Below are positions 7,152 through 11,742 of a stretch of DNA of 11,742 nucleotides, in pieces (positions within the stretch are counted from its first letter, which is position 1; every line of letters begins with the position of its first letter). Position numbers and translations under genes: made by a program. The stretch spans positions 1-11,742 of the forward strand of contig JAFAIY010000056.1 in assembly GCA_019236485.1 (NCBI GenBank). The letters are read 5' to 3'. This DNA comes from Comamonas sp. Its GTDB lineage: Bacteria > Pseudomonadota > Gammaproteobacteria > Burkholderiales > Burkholderiaceae_C. The notes beneath the pieces were generated by a model, which was not told where the DNA came from, ran no database searches, and worked only from the letters and a program-made list of their open reading frames with translations.

Positions 7152-7871
7152 GTGGCAGGACACAGCAAATGGGCCAACATCCAGCACCGCAAGGGTCGCC
7201 AGGATGAAAAGCGCGGCCGCATCTGGACCCGCATCATCCGTGAAATCATGGTCGCGGCGCGTCAGGGCGGCGGCGATCTCACGGCCAATCCCCGTCTGCG
7301 CCTGGCGGTGGACAAGGCCAAGGCCGCGAACATGCCGGCCGACAATATCAAGCGCAATATCGACAAGGCCACGGGCAACCTCGAAGGCGTGACCTACGAG
7401 GAAATCCGCTACGAGGGCTATGGCATAGGCGGCGCCGCCATCATCGTGGACACCATGACGGACAATCGCGTGCGCACGGTGGCCGATGTGCGCCACGCTT
7501 TCAGCAAATACGGCGGCAACATGGGCACGGAAGGCTCGGTGGCTTTCCAGTTCAAGCATGTGGGCCAGATACTGTTTGCACCCGGCACCAGCGAGGACAA
7601 GGTCATGGAAGTGGCGCTTGAAGCCGGTGCCGAGGACGTGATCAGCGATGACGAAGGCGGCATTGAGGTGCTGACGGCTCCCGGCGACTTTGAAGCCGTG
7701 CGCAATGCGCTGCAGGCCGCGGGCCTGACGCCCGATATGGCCGAAGTGACCATGCGCCCTGAAAATACAATCGCTCTCGAAGGCGATGACGCAGCTCGCA
7801 TGCAAAAGCTGCTCGACATGATTGAAGATCTGGATGACGTGCAAGACGTCTACCACAACGCAGAACTATGA
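7152..7871 (+). CDS. yebC: YebC/PmpR (TACO1) family protein
   Basis: Members were first described as transcriptional regulators (PmpR) and more recently as translation factors that relieve ribosome stalling at proline stretches, as mitochondrial TACO1 does; the role of this one is inferred from the family. The 239-residue length is typical. The diagnostic N-terminus [18 protein letters not shown] is present, then the [18 protein letters not shown] segment (about 45-62), [21 protein letters not shown] (about 85-105) and the [14 protein letters not shown] block (about 120-133). Translation starts at GTG 7152, fixed by the conserved MAGHSKW and by AAAGGA six bases upstream. It is the first gene of an operon: its TGA overlaps the purD ATG in ATGA (7868-7871), which suggests coupled translation. 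Confidence 0.97.
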   Translation: MAGHSKWANIQHRKGRQDEKRGRIWTRIIREIMVAARQGGGDLTANPRLRLAVDKAKAANMPADNIKRNIDKATGNLEGVTYEEIRYEGYGIGGAAIIVDTMTDNRVRTVADVRHAFSKYGGNMGTEGSVAFQFKHVGQILFAPGTSEDKVMEVALEAGAEDVISDDEGGIEVLTAPGDFEAVRNALQAAGLTPDMAEVTMRPENTIALEGDDAARMQKLLDMIEDLDDVQDVYHNAEL

Positions 7872-9160
7872 AAATTCTTGTGATTGGCGGCGGTGGCCGT
7901 GAACACGCTCTGGCGTGGAAGTTGGCCGAATCGCCCAAGGCGACCAAGGTCTATGTGGCTCCCGGCAATGGCGGCACCGCCCTGGCGGGTGGCAAACTGG
8001 AAAACCTGAACCTCACCGATGTGAAGGCCTTGCGCGAATGGGCGCAGGCCGAAAAGATCGCCGTGACGGTCGTGGGGCCCGAAGCGCCTCTGGCCGCCGG
8101 GGTGGTGGACGAGTTCCGTGCCCATGGCCTCAAGGTTTTTGGCCCGACCAGGACTGCGGCCCAGCTCGAGTCCTCCAAGGCCTTCTCCAAGGACTTCATG
8201 GCGCGCCACGGCATTCCCACGGTGCAATATGAAACCTTTAGCGACCCCGTGGCCGCTCACGCCTATGTGGACCGCCTGGGCGCTCCCATCGTGATCAAGG
8301 CCGACGGCCTGGCCGCCGGCAAGGGCGTGGTGGTTGCGATGTCGCTGCAGGAGGCCCACGATGCCGTGGACTTCATGCTGGTGGACAACAAATACGGCGT
8401 GACCCACAACCAGGGCGGTGCCCGCGTGGTGATCGAGGAGTTCCTCGACGGCGAGGAAGCCAGCTTCATCGTGCTGTGCGACGGCAAGAACGTGCTGGCC
8501 CTGGCCACCAGTCAGGACCACAAGCGCCTCAAGGATGGCGACCAGGGCCCGAACACGGGCGGCATGGGCGCTTATTCGCCGGCGCCCGTGGTCACGGCCG
8601 ACGTGCATGCGCGCGCCATGCGCGAAATCATTCTGCCCACCATCCGCGGCATGGAAAAAGACGGCGTGCCCTACACCGGCTTCCTCTACGCGGGCCTGAT
8701 GATTGACAAGGCCGGTCACCTCAAGACGCTGGAATTCAACTGCCGCATGGGCGATCCCGAAACCCAGCCCATCATGATGCGCCTCAAGAGCGATCTGGTG
8801 GACGTGATGCTGGCCGCCTGCGATGCCAAGCTCGACCAGGTCGAGCTGCAGTGGGACCGCCGCACCGCTCTGGGCGTGGTGATGGCCGCCGCCGGCTATC
8901 CTGAAGATCCGCGCAAGGGCGATGTGATCACCGGCCTGCCCGCGGCGGCCGATGATGCCATGGTCTTCCATGCGGGCACCCAGCTGCAGGCGGACGGCCA
9001 GCCCGTGACCAGCGGCGGCCGCGTGCTCTGCGTGACCGTGCTGGCCGACAGCGTCAAGCAGGCCCAGCAGAAAGTCTATGACGTGGCGCGCGGCATCCAT
9101 TTCGATGGTGCCCAGTACCGCCGCGACATCGGCTTCCGCGCCATCAAGAAGGCCGAGTGA
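7868..9160 (+). CDS. purD: Phosphoribosylamine-glycine ligase (GAR synthetase)
   Basis: Catalyses the second step of purine synthesis, joining glycine to 5-phosphoribosylamine with ATP to give GAR. The product is 430 residues, the usual size. The N-terminal Rossmann-like motif [11 protein letters not shown] is at residues 5-15; the ATP-grasp core includes [17 protein letters not shown] (141-157), the loop [12 protein letters not shown] (228-239) and the metal-binding [12 protein letters not shown] (289-300). The ATG overlaps the yebC stop by four bases, and the TGA overlaps the hemF ATG by one base, so the three genes are translated from one message. No frameshift or missing catalytic residue is seen. 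Confidence 0.98.
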   Translation: MKILVIGGGGREHALAWKLAESPKATKVYVAPGNGGTALAGGKLENLNLTDVKALREWAQAEKIAVTVVGPEAPLAAGVVDEFRAHGLKVFGPTRTAAQLESSKAFSKDFMARHGIPTVQYETFSDPVAAHAYVDRLGAPIVIKADGLAAGKGVVVAMSLQEAHDAVDFMLVDNKYGVTHNQGGARVVIEEFLDGEEASFIVLCDGKNVLALATSQDHKRLKDGDQGPNTGGMGAYSPAPVVTADVHARAMREIILPTIRGMEKDGVPYTGFLYAGLMIDKAGHLKTLEFNCRMGDPETQPIMMRLKSDLVDVMLAACDAKLDQVELQWDRRTALGVVMAAAGYPEDPRKGDVITGLPAAADDAMVFHAGTQLQADGQPVTSGGRVLCVTVLADSVKQAQQKVYDVARGIHFDGAQYRRDIGFRAIKKAE

Positions 9161-10113
9161 TGACGGCTGTAGCGTCTTCTTCTGCGGCCGACATGCTGCC
9201 CGTGGCCGAGGTGCGCGAGTACCTGACGGGGCTGCAGGCCCGCATCACCGGAGCTCTCGAGGAGATCGAGGGCGAGGGCGGTGCGCGCTTTCTGGCCGAC
9301 GCTTGGCATAAGGAGCCGGGCGAAAAGCTGCAGGGCGACGGCATCACCAGGATCATGGAGGGCGGGCGCGTGTTCGAGCGCGCGGGCTGTGGCTTCTCGC
9401 ATGTGCGCGGGCCTCAGCTGCCGCCTTCGGCCACCCAGCACCGGCCCGAGCTCGCGGGTGCGCCGTTCGAGGCCATGGGGGTGTCGCTGGTGTTCCACCC
9501 GCGCAATCCCCTGGTGCCCACGGTGCACATGAACGTGCGCATGATCGCGGCCGGCCATGAGGGCCAGCCCAAGACCTGCTGGTTTGGCGGCGGCATGGAC
9601 CTGACGCCCGTCTACGGCTACGAAGAAGATGCGCTGCACTTCCACCGGACCTGCCGCGATGCGCTGGCGCCGTTCGGCGATCAGCTCTATCCGCGCTTCA
9701 AGCAGTGGTGCGACGAGTACTTCTATCTCAAGCACCGCAACGAGCAGCGCGGCATAGGCGGCATCTTCTTCGACGATTTCAGCGAACTGGGCCAGCAGCA
9801 GAGCTTTGCCATGCTGCGCTCGGTGGGCGATGCTTTTCTGCAGGCCTATCTGCCTATCGTGGAGCGCCGCCAGAATGCCGAGTACACGCAGCAGCAGGTG
9901 GACTTCCAGCGCTACCGGCGTGGCCGCTATGTGGAGTTCAACCTGGTCTGGGACCGCGGCACCCACTTCGGCCTGCAGTCGGGCGGCCGCACCGAATCCA
10001 TTCTGCTGTCCATGCCGCCCCATGCGGACTGGAGCTATCAGCGCGTGGATGCACCGGGCACGCCCGAGCGCGAGCTGCTGGACAAATTCCTGATCCGCCG
10101 CGACTGGCTGTAG
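9160..10113 (+). CDS. hemF: Oxygen-dependent coproporphyrinogen III oxidase
   Basis: Converts coproporphyrinogen III to protoporphyrinogen IX using O2, a late step of haem synthesis in the cytoplasm. The product is 317 residues, slightly longer than the E. coli enzyme (299), the excess being at the N-terminus. The family signatures are complete: [13 protein letters not shown] (116-128, with the conserved His123), [22 protein letters not shown] (starts at 141), [17 protein letters not shown] (191-207) and [31 protein letters not shown] core (256-282). ATG 9160 is chosen over the GTG three bases upstream because AAGAAGG lies about seven bases before it; both start choices overlap the purD stop. 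A strong terminator begins 24 bases after the TAG. Confidence 0.98.
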   Translation: MTAVASSSAADMLPVAEVREYLTGLQARITGALEEIEGEGGARFLADAWHKEPGEKLQGDGITRIMEGGRVFERAGCGFSHVRGPQLPPSATQHRPELAGAPFEAMGVSLVFHPRNPLVPTVHMNVRMIAAGHEGQPKTCWFGGGMDLTPVYGYEEDALHFHRTCRDALAPFGDQLYPRFKQWCDEYFYLKHRNEQRGIGGIFFDDFSELGQQQSFAMLRSVGDAFLQAYLPIVERRQNAEYTQQQVDFQRYRRGRYVEFNLVWDRGTHFGLQSGGRTESILLSMPPHADWSYQRVDAPGTPERELLDKFLIRRDWL

Positions 10114-10136
10114 GAAGCTGTACCGGTTGGCCGCGG

Positions 10137-10183
10137 ATTTCCCTGCCCATGGTGCATAAGGCACTGTCGGCAGGGAAATTTTT
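10137..10183 (+). terminator. Intrinsic terminator of the yebC-purD-hemF operon
   Basis: ATTTCCCTGCC at 10137-10147 pairs perfectly with GGCAGGGAAAT at 10169-10179, and GTGC/GCAC (10152-10155 and 10161-10164) make an inner stem in the loop. The run TTTTT at 10179-10183 follows. It lies 24 bases beyond the hemF stop. Confidence 0.75.
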
Positions 10184-10196
10184 AGAAAACTATAAT
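10167..10196 (+). promoter_or_regulatory. Candidate promoter in the hemF-rsfS gap
   Basis: A perfect -10 box TATAAT at 10191-10196 is preceded by an AT-rich spacer and, 18 bases upstream, by TCGGCA (10167-10172), which matches four of six -35 bases. The predicted start would be near 10203. The -35 lies in the descending arm of the hemF terminator. A second hairpin with a U tract begins only about five bases after the predicted start, so the product would be a very short RNA or an attenuated leader for rsfS. Confidence 0.5.
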
Positions 10197-10207
10197 TTCA
10201 ATAGCTG

Positions 10208-10241
10208 GATGCGCCGGGTCGACTGGCGCATCGACTTTTTT
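10208..10241 (+). terminator. Second intrinsic terminator or attenuator ahead of rsfS
   Basis: GATGCGCC at 10208-10215 pairs perfectly with GGCGCATC at 10225-10232 around a nine-base loop, followed after three bases by six T (10236-10241). It lies downstream of the TATAAT box and 118 bases before the rsfS start. It could back up the hemF terminator or attenuate transcription into rsfS. A weaker TATATT at 10324-10329 further on could give rsfS an independent start. Confidence 0.65.
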
Positions 10242-10359
10242 CAATGCGTGACGGACCAGGCTTGCGAATGGCCCCGGAGTCCGCCGTGATCCGACCCTGA
10301 TACGGGTGCGGCGCGGCTCACGCTATATTGATCCCATTTTTTACAGATTCCATCGCCTG

Positions 10360-11025
10360 ATGACCACCTCCACCAAAGCGGATTCCGCAGCCAAGCGCGA
10401 CGTCACCAAACTCCAGCGAGCCATTGTCGACGGCCTCGAAGACGTCAAGGCTCACGACATCCAGGTGTTCAACACCGAAGCGCTGTCGCCGCTGTTCGAG
10501 CGCGTGATCGTGGCCTCGGGCACTTCCAACCGCCAGACCAAGGCGCTGGCCTCCAGCGTGCGCGAAGCCGTGAAGACCGCAGGTTTTTCCGTGCCGCGTC
10601 AGGAAGGTGAAGAAAACGGCGAGTGGATCATCGTGGACTGCGGCCCCGTCGTCTGCCACATCATGCAGCCCGCAATCCGCCAGTACTACCGTCTGGAAGA
10701 GATCTGGGGCGAGACGCCGGTGCGCATGAAGATCGGTGCCGCCAAGCCCAAGCCCGCCGAGTTGGCCGCCAAGAAGCTGGCCGCCAAGAAGGCGGTGGAC
10801 AAGGCCGCGGCCGAGAACACCGTGCTCGAGAAGAAGCCTGCGGCCAAGAAGGCGGCTGCCAAAAAGCCTGCGGCCAAGACCACCGCCGCCGCCAAGCCCG
10901 CAGCCAAGAAGCCCGCGGCCAAGTCTGTCAAGACCGTGGTCGTCAAGCCCAGCGTGCCGCGTACCGCCAAGGCCGGCACCGCGGCCAAGCCCGCGGCAAA
11001 GCGTGCCCCCCGCGCCAAGGCCTAA
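10360..11025 (+). CDS. rsfS: Ribosomal silencing factor RsfS with a long lysine/alanine/proline-rich C-terminal extension
   Basis: RsfS (Iojap family) binds protein L14 of the large subunit and blocks subunit joining when nutrients are short. Residues 15-122 are a full RsfS domain: KLQRAIVDGLEDVKAHDIQVF, the VIVASGTSNRQTKALA core (49-64), the EWIIVDCGPVVCHIM strand (88-102) and the RQYYRLEEIWG end (107-117). Normal family members stop around 105-130 residues; this one has 221. Residues 128-221 are a low-complexity tail with 24 lysines and repeated AAKKPAAK units, like histone H1 or bacterial H1-like proteins, with only two acidic clusters' worth of charge. ATG 10360 fits the domain; a GTG at 10306 adds 18 unlike residues. 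No clear ribosome site is visible. The stop TAA abuts the rlmH ATG with no gap. Domain function is sure; the tail's role is unknown. Confidence 0.95.
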   Translation: MTTSTKADSAAKRDVTKLQRAIVDGLEDVKAHDIQVFNTEALSPLFERVIVASGTSNRQTKALASSVREAVKTAGFSVPRQEGEENGEWIIVDCGPVVCHIMQPAIRQYYRLEEIWGETPVRMKIGAAKPKPAELAAKKLAAKKAVDKAAAENTVLEKKPAAKKAAAKKPAAKTTAAAKPAAKKPAAKSVKTVVVKPSVPRTAKAGTAAKPAAKRAPRAKA

Positions 11026-11493
11026 ATGAGGCTGACCATCGTGGCCGTGGGCCTGCATGTGCCCGACTGGGCACAGACGGCCTATGACGACTATGCCAAG
11101 CGCTTTCCGCCCGAACTCAAGGTCGAGCTCAAGGCCGTCAAGACCGAGCCGCGCGGCTCCAAGACGGTGGAGACCCTGTATGCGGCCGAGCGCAAGCGCA
11201 TAGAAGCCGCGATTGCCCGCGGCACCCGCATCGTGGTGCTGGACGAGCGCGGCACCAATCTGACCACCAAGGCCCTGGCCCAGCGCCTCAAGGGCTGGCA
11301 GCTGGAAGGCGATGATGTGGCTCTGGTGATAGGCGGCCCCGACGGCCTGGACCCCGAGTTCAAGGCCATGGCCCACGAGCGCATACGCCTCTCGGACCTG
11401 ACCCTGCCACACGCCATGGTGCGGGTGCTGCTGATCGAGCAGCTCTACCGCGCCTGGTCGGTCAATGCGGGCCACCCCTATCATCGCGAATAA
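11026..11493 (+). CDS. rlmH: 23S rRNA (pseudouridine(1915)-N3)-methyltransferase
   Basis: Methylates pseudouridine 1915 in helix 69 of 23S rRNA, on assembled 70S ribosomes, using SAM. The product is 155 residues, exactly the family size. The SPOUT knot signatures are present: [10 protein letters not shown] (70-79), the SAM-binding loop VIGGPDGLD (101-109), [22 protein letters not shown] (122-143) and the C-terminal HPYHRE (150-155), whose Tyr and His are conserved in the family. Its ATG directly follows the rsfS stop codon, so the two ribosome-acting proteins are almost certainly translated in coupling. No anomaly is seen. Confidence 0.98.
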   Translation: MRLTIVAVGLHVPDWAQTAYDDYAKRFPPELKVELKAVKTEPRGSKTVETLYAAERKRIEAAIARGTRIVVLDERGTNLTTKALAQRLKGWQLEGDDVALVIGGPDGLDPEFKAMAHERIRLSDLTLPHAMVRVLLIEQLYRAWSVNAGHPYHRE

Positions 11494-11544
11494 GCGGTGG
11501 CGATCCCGCGCGCGTGCATTTTTGCGCAGCGCGTGATACTATGA

Positions 11545-11590
11545 TTTTGATAGCCCAATGCGCTTGATACATATGCGCTAGCGGCCTTTT
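11545..11590 (+). repeat. Interspersed imperfect palindrome, copy D
   Basis: TTTTGATAGC (11545-11554), five variable bases, GCGCTTGAT (11560-11568), then a right arm ATGCGCTAGCGGC followed by four T. The head and core blocks match copy A at 406-429 base for base and in spacing. It occupies most of the gap between rlmH and maf and ends ten bases before the maf ATG, so it will be transcribed in the maf leader or separates maf from rlmH. Confidence 0.6.
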
Positions 11591-11600
11591 CATCAAAGTC

Positions 11601-11742
11601 ATGGCGCCCTTCATCTATCTCGCATCCCAAAGCCCACGTCGTCGCCAGCTGCTGGAGCAGCTGGGCGTGGCTCATGAACTGCTGCTGCCCAATGCGGTGG
11701 GCGATATCGCCGAAGACGCCGAGGCCATAGAGGCCGAGCGCG
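11601..11742 (+). CDS. maf: Maf/YhdE family nucleoside triphosphate pyrophosphatase, 5' part only
   Basis: The window ends after 47 codons. The visible N-terminus [22 protein letters not shown] carries the Maf signature LAS-x-SPRR at residues 7-13. Maf proteins hydrolyse non-canonical or specific nucleoside triphosphates to monophosphates and have been linked to septum formation. The position after rlmH is where YhdE-type (dTTP/UTP-acting) Maf is usually found in betaproteobacteria, often followed by rng, but substrate-defining residues lie beyond the window. No strong ribosome site precedes the ATG; copy D of the repeat lies immediately upstream. Confidence 0.9.
   Translation, partial: MAPFIYLASQSPRRRQLLEQLGVAHELLLPNAVGDIAEDAEAIEAER

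Noticed and set aside
10195..10232. Fifth copy of the dispersed palindrome (TTTCAATAGCTGG start)
   Set aside because: Only the first dozen bases resemble the other copies; the stem sequence differs, so it is treated as a plain terminator.
10114..10359. Small protein gene or nadD remnant in the hemF-rsfS gap
   Set aside because: Open frames here lack a ribosome site and any recognisable motif, and the terminator hairpins account for much of the sequence.
10741..11022. CRISPR-like or satellite repeat
   Set aside because: The repeated GCGGCCAAGAAG-type units are in frame and encode the AAKKPAAK tail of RsfS; spacing is irregular and there are no unique spacers.

Overview
This is a GC-rich chromosomal window with the gene order, codon bias and protein sequences of a betaproteobacterium in the family Comamonadaceae. 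Comamonas or a close relative is my best guess, from recognising the proteins and the intergenic repeats rather than from any search. It is almost entirely housekeeping DNA. There are no tRNA or rRNA genes, no insertion sequences, no CRISPR array and no phage or defence genes. Every gap between genes is under 260 bases.

Left part (1-2650, plus strand): the 3' end of a MerR-type regulator; a 257-base gap holding an interspersed repeat and a possible leader hairpin; a MetQ/NlpA-type solute-binding protein; and, 4 bases later, a conserved protein of uncertain function with an HD-like N-terminal part and a TPR-like C-terminal part. A two-way terminator separates this block from the next.

Middle part (2650-7070, minus strand): uracil phosphoribosyltransferase (upp) behind a PLP-dependent threonine/3-hydroxyaspartate dehydratase of the serine-racemase fold; a dienoyl-CoA isomerase of the ECH1 type with its acidic triad intact; and a HerA-like ATPase of the DUF853/YjgR family. 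The ATPase is divergent from yebC across an 81-base region.

Right part (7152-11742, plus strand): yebC, purD and hemF form a tight, overlapping operon (translation factor/regulator, purine synthesis, haem synthesis) closed by a strong intrinsic terminator. After a 246-base gap come rsfS and rlmH, directly abutting, and then the start of maf. These act on the ribosome large subunit (silencing factor; 23S rRNA pseudouridine methylation) and on nucleotide-pool or septum control. In many betaproteobacteria nadD lies between hemF and rsfS; here it is absent.

The points most worth a second look are: an RsfS with a lysine/alanine/proline tail resembling histone H1, almost as long as the RsfS domain itself; the hemF-rsfS gap, which has two intrinsic terminators flanking a perfect TATAAT box where nadD would be expected; four dispersed copies of one imperfect palindrome, all between genes; and a MetQ-like protein with no lipobox cysteine and no ABC transporter genes beside it. 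I found no convincing new multi-gene system.
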